From the NCBI GenBank assembly GCA_963725655.1, contig CAVRYY010000003.1:1-64000 (forward strand): 64,000 nt of DNA, written 5' to 3'. Under the pieces are notes generated by a model that had not been told where the DNA came from, made no database searches, and saw nothing but the letters and a program-made list of their open reading frames with translations. Of the stretch, positions 41,010 through 49,291 are shown piece by piece (the stretch's first letter is position 1; the number at the start of each line of letters is the position of its first letter). The DNA comes from CAVRXT01 sp963725655. Its GTDB lineage: Bacteria > Acidobacteriota > Terriglobia > Acidiferrales > UBA7541. Made by a program: the position numbers and the translations under genes.

Positions 41010-41720
41010 ATGCCAAACGTTCCACAATCGCAGCAAGCCCCCAGGCCGCAAGCCTGGCTAGCCTGGAGCAGCGGAAAAGACAGCGCCTGGGCTCTCCACA
41101 CCGTTCGTCAGGCCGCAGAGTTTGACGTGGTCGCCTTGCTCACCACAGTGAACAGCACCCACCAACGCGTCGCCATGCACGCCGTCCGCGAAAGCCTGCT
41201 GGAAATTCAAGCCGCAGCAGCCGGCTTGCCACTAATCAAAGTTCCAATCCCGTCGCCCTGCTCAAACGAAATCTACGAACAAGCGATGAGCCATGCGATG
41301 GACCGCGCGCGCGCCGAAGGAGTCCAGCACGTAATCTTCGGCGATCTCTTCCTCGAAGACGTCCGCGCCTACCGCGAAAAGCAGCTAGCTACTTGCGGCA
41401 TGATTCCAGTCTTCCCTCTGTGGGGACGAAACACCCGCCAGCTCGCCGACGAAATGCTTGCTTCCGGCCTCTCCGCTTTTCTCACCTGCGTCGATCCCCG
41501 CCAGCTAGACCGCTCCTTCGCCGGACGCCGCTTCGACGCCGATCTCCTGGCCGCCCTCCCGCCCCAAGCAGATCCCTGCGGCGAAAACGGAGAGTTCCAC
41601 ACCTTCGCCTGCGCCGGCCCCATGTTCCGCGCCACCATCCCAGTGACGCGAGGCGAAATCGTCGACCGTGACAACTTCACCTTCGCCGACCTACTACCCC
41701 AGCCCGCAACACAACCCTAG
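41010..41720 (+). CDS. Dph6-like ATP pyrophosphatase (PP-loop)
   Basis: A 236-residue protein with the PP-loop WSSGKDSAWAL, then LLTTVNSTHQRVAMHAVR and, in the second half, VIFGDLFLEDVRAYRE and CGENGEFHTFACAGPMF. These are marks of the diphthine-ammonia-ligase-like family, which activates a carboxylate with ATP and adds ammonia. Bacteria make no diphthamide, so the substrate here is unknown. It stands between the hypothetical protein and the accessory region. Confidence 0.85.
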   Translation: MPNVPQSQQAPRPQAWLAWSSGKDSAWALHTVRQAAEFDVVALLTTVNSTHQRVAMHAVRESLLEIQAAAAGLPLIKVPIPSPCSNEIYEQAMSHAMDRARAEGVQHVIFGDLFLEDVRAYREKQLATCGMIPVFPLWGRNTRQLADEMLASGLSAFLTCVDPRQLDRSFAGRRFDADLLAALPPQADPCGENGEFHTFACAGPMFRATIPVTRGEIVDRDNFTFADLLPQPATQP

Positions 41721-41831
41721 GCCTGTTCCAAGTTTCAATTGCGCATTCCCAGCTTTGAAAGCGCAGTGCCACCACCATTCCTGATTGTGCGCTCTCTGAG
41801 TCTCGATATTTCAATCGATCTGGCATCCGCA

Positions 41832-42164
41832 TCAAACTGTTTCACTCGAACGCCGGTCGCCGGCGCTCGTCACCAGACTATATGACGTACTCCGCCCACC
41901 CTCGCTGCTTCGCGCTAGTATTCCCCGCTCAACCAAATCGAGAATGTCTCGATGCGCCGTATCCTGCGATGCCTTCGTCAGCTTCGCCCACTTCGTCGTA
42001 GTCAGCTTGCCCTCAAATCCGTCCAGCATAAGATTGAGTACCGCGCGCTGCCGATTGTTGAGTGCTGATCGAAGTCGCGGTTCTGGGAAAGAGTGGGCCG
42101 GGAATCGAGCGCGATTGAAGGGGACCATATTCTTCGCACGAAATGCGGAGAATAGCCCCGGCAA
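41832..42164 (-). pseudogene. remnant of a Fic-family protein, C-terminal winged helix only
   Basis: The C-terminal 65 residues (NNRQRAVLNLMLDGFEGK and TTTKWAKLTKASQDTAHRDI, ending GGRSTSYSLV) match the winged-helix end of Fic proteins that follow a Fic AMP-transferase domain. The HxFx(D/E)GNxRxxR catalytic motif and the whole Fic domain are absent upstream, where the DNA turns into repeats. The first 35 residues are not Fic-like. So this is a decayed fragment next to the repeat block. Confidence 0.65.
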
Positions 42165-42165
42165 C

Positions 42166-42625
42166 GTAGCCCCGCGACTCGTTTCGGAAAAACATCCAAT
42201 CCCAACACCTCCGAGGTCTCAACCACCCAAAGACAATTTGGGTGGTTTGCTCTTGACTGTAAATGTCGAAGGTTCGTTCTTATTCCGAATCTGGTTTTGA
42301 CCTCGCTGTAGAAGGTGGGTGCCGCACCCTTCGCCCTCAAGGGTGCGGATTGTGCCTTATATGCCGACGCCGCCCATCCATCCGAGTCCCCATCTCCGGC
42401 AACGTAGCCCCGCGACTCGTCTCGGAAAAAACATCCAACCCCGGCCGCCAGCTAAATACCCTCCACGCTTTCCATCCTGCACATCCCACGCGGAGATGAC
42501 ACCCCCTAATCTCCGCACCACCCAGAGATTAATATTTGGTTTTGACTTTGCTGTCGAAGGTGGGTGGCGCACCCTTCGCCCTCAAGGGTGCGGATTGTGC
42601 CTTATACGTTGACGCTGCCCATCCA
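42166..42625. repeat. two tandem composite repeat units (family 2 plus family 1), period about 240 bases
   Basis: Unit 1 has a family-2 element at 42166 (GTAGCCCCGCGACTCG, then TTTCGGAAAAA) and family 1 at 42314-42350. Unit 2 has family 2 at 42404 (GTAGCCCCGCGACTCG, then TCTCGGAAAAA) and family 1 at 42559-42597. Shared flanks are CCGGCAAC before, ACATCCAA after family 2, GGTTTTGAC before family 1 and GGATTGTGCCTTATA after it. Unit 1 also has an 11-bp perfect hairpin AACCACCCAAA/TTTGGGTGGTT at 42221-42247. It looks like a segmental duplication carrying both REP-like families. No gene is visible between 42165 and 42975. Confidence 0.75.
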
Positions 42626-43026
42626 CCTGTGGGCCCTGTCCTGCTGGAAATAGTGCGACCGACGCCGACATTCCAGGCGCATACCCAACCAACGCCCGCC
42701 CCACAGTATTCCACCGGCGTCGGTCTCACAACGTTTCCTAGTGAAGAAATTCAGTCGAAACCTTCAACGGAGGTTTGGTCGGACCAGTGCGATTCGGAGA
42801 AAACGAATGGAGAATTCGTTAGCGGAGCCATTAGAACCGTTACAACGGCGGGCATCGCGGTCGTCATCGCTTATCTCAGCTCAGCTTTTTGGTTTGCCAA
42901 CTCTAATCATTTGTAGCGGGGCGCGAGCGACGAGTTTTTTCACCTCTCAGTGTCTTCCGGTCTAGCACTCGTGGCGGTGATTATGCACTTGACACAGATG
43001 GCCTGTTCTGCTAATCTGTCGTCATT

Positions 43027-43950
43027 ATGAAGCTCATAGACATAACAAAACAATTCGCCACCGAAGACAAGTGCCTTGATTACCTTGAATCCATGCGCTG
43101 GCCCGATGGCGTGTGCTGCGTGCACTGTGGCGTCTTGAACGTATCCAAGATCACCCGTGCGGCGAACGGCAAGAACAAACGCGCTCGCATCTACCAGTGC
43201 CTAGAGAAGACCTGCGGCAAGCAATTCAGCGCCACCAGCGGAACAATCTTCAACGACACCCACCTGCCGCTCACCAAGTGGTTCATGGCAATAGCGATCA
43301 TCTGCGAAGCCAAGAAGGGCGTATCCGCGTGCCAGATGCAGCGCCATCTAGGGGTAAACTACCGCACCGCTTGGCACCTATGCCACAGAATCCGCGCCGC
43401 AATGACGCAAGATGATCTGGTGTTGGATGCGCCCGCGGTCGAGGCCGACGAAACCTACATCGGACCCCGCGTGCCGCGCCGTCATCCCCGGGCGCCGCGC
43501 AAGCCGAAGCTCGCAGTGCTTGGCATGGTAGAACGTGGCGGCGGTAGGCTAAAGTTAATCCCTGTGGCCGACAGCAAGAAGTCCATAATCCAGCCGGTTC
43601 TCGAAAAGCACATTAGCGAACATGTTGGAACGATCTATACCGACGAACACCCGATATACATTTTCGCGCTCAAGGATAAATTTGGCGGGAAGCATCAGAT
43701 GATCGTACACAAGCGCTGCTACGGCATCGGAGACGTTCACACCAACACAATCGAGAACGCATTTTCGTTGTTCAAGCGCGGACTGTACGGCACGTTCCAC
43801 AAGGTTTCCAAAAAGCACCTTGCCCGCTATTGCGATGAGTTTTCCTACCGCTTCAATCAGCGGAAAGAGCAAGAGAAAATGTTTGCGGCAACAACGAAGA
43901 TGCTTACTGCGCGGAGAAAAACTGACCTACGAAAAGCTCACGGCTTCTGA
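43027..43950 (+). CDS. IS1595-family transposase (ISXO2-like DDE domain)
   Basis: A 307-residue transposase. N-terminal zinc ribbon: WPDGVCCVHCG ... YQCLEKTCGKQFSATSGTIF, with CxxC and C-x4-C-like cysteines. Then a helix-turn-helix (MQRHLGVNYRTAWHLCHRIR) and the ISXO2 DDE-type core: VEADETYIG, IYTDEHPIY and the closing TNTIENAFSLFKRGLYGTFHKVSKKHLARYCDEFSYRFNQR (shown in the family as the third acidic site). The left inverted repeat ends 28 bases before the start. Its early codons include five ATA isoleucines (for example residues 4 and 6). Confidence 0.93.
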   Translation: MKLIDITKQFATEDKCLDYLESMRWPDGVCCVHCGVLNVSKITRAANGKNKRARIYQCLEKTCGKQFSATSGTIFNDTHLPLTKWFMAIAIICEAKKGVSACQMQRHLGVNYRTAWHLCHRIRAAMTQDDLVLDAPAVEADETYIGPRVPRRHPRAPRKPKLAVLGMVERGGGRLKLIPVADSKKSIIQPVLEKHISEHVGTIYTDEHPIYIFALKDKFGGKHQMIVHKRCYGIGDVHTNTIENAFSLFKRGLYGTFHKVSKKHLARYCDEFSYRFNQRKEQEKMFAATTKMLTARRKTDLRKAHGF

Positions 43951-44083
43951 AGTATCGGAGTCTTAGGGCCGTTCCTACGAGCCTTTATCTTCGCCCGAGG
44001 CTCCGGTTTTGTTCGCAGGACCTTCGAAAGAAGCGAATCGAATTTTTGCTTTTCGACCTTCACGAACGTAATGATAGCATGGA

Positions 44084-44177
44084 TGGCGGGGCCGGAAGGA
44101 TTCGGACCTTCGGAACGTGCGCGAACACGTTTCACCCGATTATAAGTCGGGCGCATTAACCTCTCTGCCACGGCCCC
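44084..44177 (-). tRNA. class II tRNA with anticodon UAU, long variable arm
   Basis: Read on the minus strand, GGGGCCG (1-7) pairs with CGGCCCC and is followed by G73 and encoded CCA. D arm: GCA/TGC stem, loop with G18G19. Anticodon stem CCCGA/TCGGG closes the loop CTTATAA, so the anticodon is TAT (reads AUA). The variable region is 23 nt with a stem GAAACGTG/CACGTTCC (one mismatch). T stem GAAGG/CCTTC encloses TCCGAAT, with C at the usual T55. All helices are complete. Class II shape plus G73 is the serine pattern, but UAU is an isoleucine anticodon; normal tRNA-Ile is class I. It lies inside the IS1595-like element, 133 bases from the transposase end. Confidence 0.85.
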
Positions 44178-44272
44178 AAGTAAATGAGCGAGCGCGCCAT
44201 GCCCGTTGGAGGAACGGACGCGCCCGATCAGTTTCAGTTGAAAACTGGTGGTGGTCTCGCTAGGATGTGAAC

Positions 44273-44373
44273 GAAACCGCACACCGCGCATACGGTGTAC
44301 ATTGTGCCTCACACAACGGTTTCAATCGGGCCGGGATTGGTTACAGCCAATCCCGGCTAGTTTTATTTTACGA
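44273..44373 (+). ncRNA. structured RNA candidate ending in an intrinsic terminator
   Basis: The plus strand can fold as a three-way junction: outer stem GAAACCG/CGGTTTC (44273-44279 with 44317-44323), hairpin ACACCG/CGGTGT (44281-44286 with 44293-44298) and hairpin TTGTG/CACAA (44302-44306 with 44312-44316). Eight bases later a terminator follows: GCCGGGATTGG/CCAATCCCGGC (about 44331-44358), then TAGTTTTATTTTA. No ORF on the plus strand ends nearby except the transposase, 320 bases before. It could be a small RNA, or a folded 3' end of the transposase transcript. Confidence 0.5.
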
Positions 44374-45136
44374 GCCTGTATTTACCGTCTGTTTTTTCGA
44401 TGTCTCTGCTGTTTAACGAACCTCGAATCGCAATTTTCCCAACCACCTTCCCAACCTTTGTAGATACGGCTGAGAGAATTTCTTCAAAGGAATGGGCCTG
44501 CCGATCGCTCAAAACACTTTGCACCGCCTTCCCAATTTCACTAGGACCCCTAGCAGGCTTCGGTGGCGTCATCGGATTCTTCGGCGGTCTCCCCCGACGC
44601 TTCCCACCAGCCCGCACTTTTTTGCTCTTGCGTGCGCGCTTTTTGTTTCTTCTGTCGGGTTTGTCCTTCGGCGGACGTGCTGCGCCTGGGTAAAAGTCCC
44701 GCAACCCGATGAATCCTTGTCGGGGCGGAACGAAGTCCCGGGTATTCCGAATAAGCGAGATATACAGTACTCGCTTGGGATTCTCGCCTCCGACTTTGCA
44801 ACCGCCCGCCTGTAAAGCGACCACTAATTCTTCGAATGATACGGCATGTCCTATTTTCTTAAGGTATTGTCGGGCAGCCTCAGCCTGTGTCATTCCGAAG
44901 AATTCATCGGGGCGAATTTCAGGCCTTCGCCCATTAGGAATTTCTGCGCCGCGTTCCATAACCGGAGGCACATAATCGCCAATGTTTATTGGGCTTTCCG
45001 AGCTCGGTGCTTCGCCTAACTCTCGTTCGATCTGCTGGATGGTCACTTCGAAAGAAGCTCTCACTTCCTGAATTTTCTTGTCTCGTTGTTGTTTGAAGAA
45101 AGCTAATGTCTCTCGCAGAGATTCTTCTGTTGGCAT
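44363..45136 (-). CDS. HARE-HTH-like DNA-binding protein with AT-hook and coiled coil
   Basis: ATG 45136 has the strong ribosome-binding site TTGGAGGT. The 257-residue protein has an N-terminal coiled coil (LAFFKQQRDKKIQEVRAS), then a winged-helix of the HARE-HTH type (MTQAEAARQYLKKIGHAVSF and VVALQAGGCKVGGENPKRVL, ending IRNTRDFV), a basic linker with an AT-hook (KRRGRPPKNP), and a second winged-helix-like end (PSEIGKAVQSVLSDRQAHSF). HARE-HTH domains occur in chromatin factors and restriction enzymes. It may regulate the element or organise its ends; it is not a transposase. It is antiparallel to the transposase. Confidence 0.8.
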   Translation of the reverse strand: MPTEESLRETLAFFKQQRDKKIQEVRASFEVTIQQIERELGEAPSSESPINIGDYVPPVMERGAEIPNGRRPEIRPDEFFGMTQAEAARQYLKKIGHAVSFEELVVALQAGGCKVGGENPKRVLYISLIRNTRDFVPPRQGFIGLRDFYPGAARPPKDKPDRRNKKRARKSKKVRAGGKRRGRPPKNPMTPPKPARGPSEIGKAVQSVLSDRQAHSFEEILSAVSTKVGKVVGKIAIRGSLNSRDIEKTDGKYRLVK

Positions 45137-45397
45137 CGCGCGACCTCCAATTGTGCCCCACGCATTCCGTTATTCTGCGACCGTTACATGGAAATTGTCA
45201 AGGCAGATGTAAGTCCTTTAGATGAGCATTGTTACGGATTAATGCGCTGGAAACGCCAATACGGTCATGCGCCCAGCGAAAGATTTTTGGTCGGAGCGAA
45301 TGCATAACGCGAGGGTTTGCGTTCAATTGCTAGGTGTGGTACAAGAGACAATGCGCCCGGGATGTGAGTGTCCGCAGTAAATCGGGGGGATTCGGAA

Positions 45398-45649
45398 ATG
45401 CCCGAAGACAAAGATCGGATGTTGAATGATATTCGCCGCGAAGAATCGACGCGCGGGCGCAGGCAGCCAGTTAGGACGCTATCTATTGAACGGGAACGGA
45501 TGGTGCGACGCGTCGGAGAGTTACTAGCGGACGCCAATTGTGATCGGGATACCTTTATAGAAACTATTCACGAGTACGGGCTGACAAGCGAATCTCCGGA
45601 GTATCCGAAGCTGCTCTCGTTGTGGAGGAGGCGGCACGGCAACGCGTAG
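45398..45649 (+). CDS. small acidic/basic hypothetical protein of the mobile element
   Basis: ATG 45398 follows GGGGGG at a workable distance; a GTG at 45368 is also in frame. The 83 residues are charged (EDKDRMLNDIRREESTRGRR) and end in LLSLWRRRHGNA. The middle (TLSIERERMVRRVGELLADA) should be helical. No family recognised. It overlaps the end of the next ORF on the other strand by 86 bases. Confidence 0.45.
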   Translation: MPEDKDRMLNDIRREESTRGRRQPVRTLSIERERMVRRVGELLADANCDRDTFIETIHEYGLTSESPEYPKLLSLWRRRHGNA

Positions 45650-45794
45650 CCTTTCGATGTGCAGCGCGAATTCTCTTATCCTGTTCCTCGATTGTGAGGG
45701 TCGAAAGATGCGACGACACAATCTTGGTAAACTCAGAAGTGAATTTCTGGGCAGAAATCTTCTTCCCACTTACCGCTTTGGATGTCTTCGGCAA
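45564..45794 (-). CDS. small basic hypothetical protein of the mobile element
   Basis: The start is TTG 45794 with GGAGGGG about six bases upstream. Seventy-six residues (SAQKFTSEFTKIVSSHLSTL, then EEQDKRIRAAHRKATRC) give an amphipathic, positively charged helical protein. The C-terminal third overlaps the plus-strand ORF and is low in complexity, so the real product could be shorter. Evidence is the ribosome-binding site and protein-like first 50 residues only. Confidence 0.35.
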   Translation of the reverse strand: MPKTSKAVSGKKISAQKFTSEFTKIVSSHLSTLTIEEQDKRIRAAHRKATRCRAASSTTRAASDTPEIRLSARTRE

Positions 45795-45988
45795 AAGACC
45801 CCTCCGAGAAGGTCGATCTTGCCCAGCTTATTACAACTAAGCACCCGGAGGCAACAACCGCGTTCTTTTATCAGTTCGAGAAACCCCATACAATAGGTTG
45901 GGCCTGCCTGTCACCCGGCCACTTTATTACGTTTCTGTGTCAAGTGCATAATCACCCTCGTGGCACAACCATGGCTGGTTGCGCGAAC

Positions 45989-48556
45989 TCACTCGGCCCG
46001 TAGCGCCTCTACCGGATCGATTCGGGCCGCCCGCCATGCAGGACGAAGCGCCGCAGCCACACCCATCGCCACTAGGACGCTGATGGCAATCAATAGGGGA
46101 ACCAAGTTAAACTTCCCCGCCCCGTAGAGAAGGCTTTCCACCATCGCTCCCACCGCCTCCGTGAGAAGCACTCCCGGCACGATCCCCGCAACGAGGATTC
46201 CCAGCGTCTGCCGCAAGAACAGCGTGGTCACGTCGCCTGCCGTGGCGCCCACCGCCATGCGGATTCCGATCTCCAGCCTTCGTCGCGTCACGTTGAACGA
46301 CAGCAGCCCATAAAAGCCCAGGCCGGCCAGCGCCAGCGCCAAACTTCCAAAAACCCCGGTCAGCCGCGCCAGCAAAATTTCCCGCGAAAGCCCGGTGTCA
46401 TACTCCGCGCGCAAAGGCACGATCTCGCTGATTGGGAGGTTGGGGTTAACCGAAAGCAGCGCTTGGCGGATCGCGCCATACAACGGAGTAAGGTTCCCGC
46501 TAGCGCGGACCTCAATCGTGCCGGCCAGCGCGGGCCGCTGATTCACCGGGAAATATACCACCGGGGGCGAGGCCGACCGCAGGTCGTCAACCCGCGCATC
46601 GCCCACTTCTCCCACGATCAAGAAATCCGCATCGTGCGGCGGAGCCTGGTAACCTACACGATGTCCGAGCGGGCTTTCGTCGCCAAACAACGTTCTCGCA
46701 AATGCATGGTTCAGAATCGCCACCTTTTGCGTATCCGGCCGGTCGCGCTCATCGAAATCTCTGCCCTGCAAGATGGGAATCCCCAAGGTATGAAAATACC
46801 CGGCACCCACGTGATTCTCCTCTCCGTGCATTTGACGCTCGGGGATTCCCGGATGGCCGGACACGTGAATGGCCGTATTCCAAATGCACCCTGGGATCGC
46901 GCACTGCGAGGCTGCTGCATCCTTCACCGCAGGCAGCTCTTTGAGCCGCGCTACGATCCGCTCGTTCCAGGCGGATTGCTGCTCTTCCGGAACATCGCTG
47001 TTGATGTAGTCCAAATGAACGGAAATCACATGTTCGCGGTCGAGGCCTGCATCGACTCGAGTGACGTTCAAAAGACTTTGCGCGAAGAGCCCCGCGACGC
47101 TCACCAGCACCAGCGAAAAGCTCACTTGTCCCGCGAGCAAAGCGTTCGACCACTTCCGCGCGCCACTGCCTTGCAGCGACGACGCACCCGCCCGCGACTT
47201 CATCTCCCCGGCAAGGACGCCTCGCGTAATCCACCACGCGGGCAACACACCGAATGCAGCCACGGCCGCGAGCATCACCGCCGCAGCAAACAAGAAAAGC
47301 CTCCATCCCATGTGTAGATCCAACGGAATCGCGCTTCCGCTTCCCGAAGCCCAGTGCAAGACTAGCGAGCTGCAAACTCGGCCCACCACCAATGCCAAAG
47401 TTCCACCCACCAACGTCAGCAGCAAATTCTCCGCCATCAACTGCCGCAGCAACCGCCACCGGCTCGCGCCCAGCGCCGTCCGCACCGCCAGCTCATGCTG
47501 GCGGCTCAACAACCGGGCCATCTGGAGGTTCGCGAGGTTCACGCAGCCCACCAGCAGCACCAGGCCCGCCATACCCATCAAGATAATCAGCGGTTGTGCA
47601 TATTCGTCGCGAAATGTTCCTTCGCCCGTTGCCGCCGAAACGATTTGTACGCGACTTCGCAGAATCTGCTCGCGATCGTGCCCGTCCCTGGAGGCAGTTG
47701 CCAGCAACTCCAGGTCGGGCTGCAAAACCTCGGTCCACTGGGCAACTGCGGAAGACTTTGCTTGCTCCGGAACATCCGCCAGAACCCACAGCCAGAACAC
47801 GCTGGATTGGTTGCGATAGGACGCGCGGATGTCCGCTCCGCTGCCCGGCCCCAGCGAGTCAAACCACGAGTTCAAACGCCCCGTGTCTTGCGCCTCAAGG
47901 GGAAGCCAAATATCGGGCGCTCTTCCGGCTACAACGCCCGAAAATCGTTCCGCAGCAATTCCCACGATCACCACCGGAACGCCGTTCACCACCCCTTGCT
48001 TTCCAACGGCGGAGCGATCCCCGCCCAGCGCTTCCATCCAATATCCGTACCGCAGAATTGCCGGCCAAGGATTTGGCCCGGGTCGATCATCGGTGGACAG
48101 GAAGGATCGCCCGGCCGCCGGCGAAACGCCGAGTACATCGAAGAAATCAGTAGACACCATCTGATAGCTCGCTCGTTCACTCGAGCCGCCACTGGCCTGA
48201 AAAATTCCGTCCGATATTCCCGAGCGCGCCACGACCGCCGCGGAATTTGCAGTCGCATTGCGGAGCCGCCGGTAGGCAGGTGAGGAGAAAATCCATTGCG
48301 CGTCAAAGGGAGATTTAACCGCGTGGAGAGAATAAAGTTGATTCGGCCGCGCCACCGGGAGTCGCGCGAACACTGCGCCATACAGCAATTGAAACACGGC
48401 GAGGTTAACGCCAATGCCCAGCGCCAGGGTCAGAACCACCGTCAGGGCAAACCCAGGCGCCCTCCCCAACTGACGCCAGGCGTATCGCAAGTCCTGCGCC
48501 GGGCGACCGAGCCAGAACCATACCCGGCTCCCGCATCTTGGCGATTTCAGCTCCAC
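45989..48556 (-). CDS. ADOP-family permease (MacB-like, duplicated FtsX domains)
   Basis: An 855-residue membrane protein with the start LRYAWRQLGRAPGFALTVVL, typical of acidobacterial duplicated orphan permeases. Order: first membrane helix (residues about 35-60), MacB-like periplasmic domain with YQMVSTDFFDVLGVSPAAGR, three helices of FtsX type (about 335-435), second MacB-like domain with GYFHTLGIPILQGRDF, then three helices (about 735-830) ending RPAWRAARIDPVEALRAE. It lacks an ATPase of its own and no ATPase gene is adjacent. It starts just outside the right end of the IS element. Confidence 0.93.
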   Translation of the reverse strand: MELKSPRCGSRVWFWLGRPAQDLRYAWRQLGRAPGFALTVVLTLALGIGVNLAVFQLLYGAVFARLPVARPNQLYSLHAVKSPFDAQWIFSSPAYRRLRNATANSAAVVARSGISDGIFQASGGSSERASYQMVSTDFFDVLGVSPAAGRSFLSTDDRPGPNPWPAILRYGYWMEALGGDRSAVGKQGVVNGVPVVIVGIAAERFSGVVAGRAPDIWLPLEAQDTGRLNSWFDSLGPGSGADIRASYRNQSSVFWLWVLADVPEQAKSSAVAQWTEVLQPDLELLATASRDGHDREQILRSRVQIVSAATGEGTFRDEYAQPLIILMGMAGLVLLVGCVNLANLQMARLLSRQHELAVRTALGASRWRLLRQLMAENLLLTLVGGTLALVVGRVCSSLVLHWASGSGSAIPLDLHMGWRLFLFAAAVMLAAVAAFGVLPAWWITRGVLAGEMKSRAGASSLQGSGARKWSNALLAGQVSFSLVLVSVAGLFAQSLLNVTRVDAGLDREHVISVHLDYINSDVPEEQQSAWNERIVARLKELPAVKDAAASQCAIPGCIWNTAIHVSGHPGIPERQMHGEENHVGAGYFHTLGIPILQGRDFDERDRPDTQKVAILNHAFARTLFGDESPLGHRVGYQAPPHDADFLIVGEVGDARVDDLRSASPPVVYFPVNQRPALAGTIEVRASGNLTPLYGAIRQALLSVNPNLPISEIVPLRAEYDTGLSREILLARLTGVFGSLALALAGLGFYGLLSFNVTRRRLEIGIRMAVGATAGDVTTLFLRQTLGILVAGIVPGVLLTEAVGAMVESLLYGAGKFNLVPLLIAISVLVAMGVAAALRPAWRAARIDPVEALRAE

Positions 48557-48716
48557 TTGTTTGTTCGCACCGTCCCGCCGTTCGGCCGCCCGGGCGGATT
48601 CTTCTGCTTGTCCATAAGCCAGATATTAGCCTGTTAGTCGGGTTGTGGGCAGGGCTGGAAATCGGGGAGTTCCCTTACGGCCAAGCTCGTCGGCCAGGAA
48701 ATCGTGTGCGCTTGGA

Positions 48717-48914
48717 CTATGCCCGGTCAGCGCCCGGAAACTGCTCAACGTACTCGGGTTCGCCAAGCAATTCTAGACTGACTCGGTTGCCGCGAACTCG
48801 GACAGACTCCGCGAACGCAGACGTAAGGTGAAGTTCGACATCTCCATCACAGCTGAGGGGAATTGGAATGCGGTTGCCGGAGTGCTGTCCATTCAAAACG
48901 AGATACCCCGACAA
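48717..48914 (-). CDS. possible hypothetical protein, start unclear
   Basis: The minus frame encodes YLVLNGQHSGNRIPIPLS, then ELHLTSAFAESVRVRGNRVS and the ending LLGEPEYVEQFPGADRA, and stays open and protein-like up to about 49080 (GRPAIDAGTGWTQHALILVR), but no ATG or GTG starts that part. The listed start is a TTG. It could be a beta-rich domain of about 115 residues with a lost start, that is, a fragment. No family recognised. Confidence 0.35.
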   Translation of the reverse strand: MSGYLVLNGQHSGNRIPIPLSCDGDVELHLTSAFAESVRVRGNRVSLELLGEPEYVEQFPGADRA

Positions 48915-49291
48915 TAGGTCACAGGGTAGCTCGGTCAGCGAGCCAGATACGACATCACCGCGGACAAGGATTAGAGCGTGCTGGGTCCAGCCTGTGCCGG
49001 CATCAATCGCAGGACGACCATCAAGACTGGTGAATATAGGCTCACGACAAATCCAGAATAACGTGGCCAGCGCTGATAGCTATCGATTGAAGTCTCGAAT
49101 CATGGATTTCGATTGCCCGGTTTGTCATAAAACGAATTGTACTGTGCCCAAGGTCCTGCCGCCGCGAATCGTTGATCGTCGAGTTTGAAAGAAGCTGCTG
49201 ATGCTTTCCCAACACCGTAATCCGGAAACTCGAACCGGGAAGACAAGACCTTTACCGTTGTATCCCGATAACATCTGGTGGCTGCCAGCGG
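48915..49291. other. intergenic region between possible fragment and purE
   Basis: About 377 bases. The left half holds the extended open frame of the possible fragment on the minus strand. The right half (about 49090-49290) shows no gene, no hairpin with T-run and none of the repeat families. Confidence 0.4.

Larger units (their letters stand above)
42976..45956 (+). mobile_element. IS1595-like element with passenger genes, 2,981 bp
   Basis: Ends carry a 23-base perfect inverted repeat beginning GGTGATTATGCACTTGACAC, at 42976-42998 and 45934-45956. It is flanked by the 8-base direct repeat CTCGTGGC at 42968-42975 and 45957-45964, the target-site duplication. Both the GG-ended inverted repeat and the 8-bp duplication fit the IS1595 family. 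The transposase fills only 924 bases at the left; about 2 kb of cargo follows (a minus-strand tRNA, a plus-strand RNA with terminator, a minus-strand HARE-HTH/AT-hook protein and two small ORFs). It is inserted into an old intergenic repeat region. Confidence 0.92.

Noticed and set aside
44084..44177. tRNA-Sec (selC), in view of selD in the window
   Set aside because: The anticodon is UAU, not UCA, and the acceptor-T helix is 7/5, not the 8/5 of bacterial tRNA-Sec.
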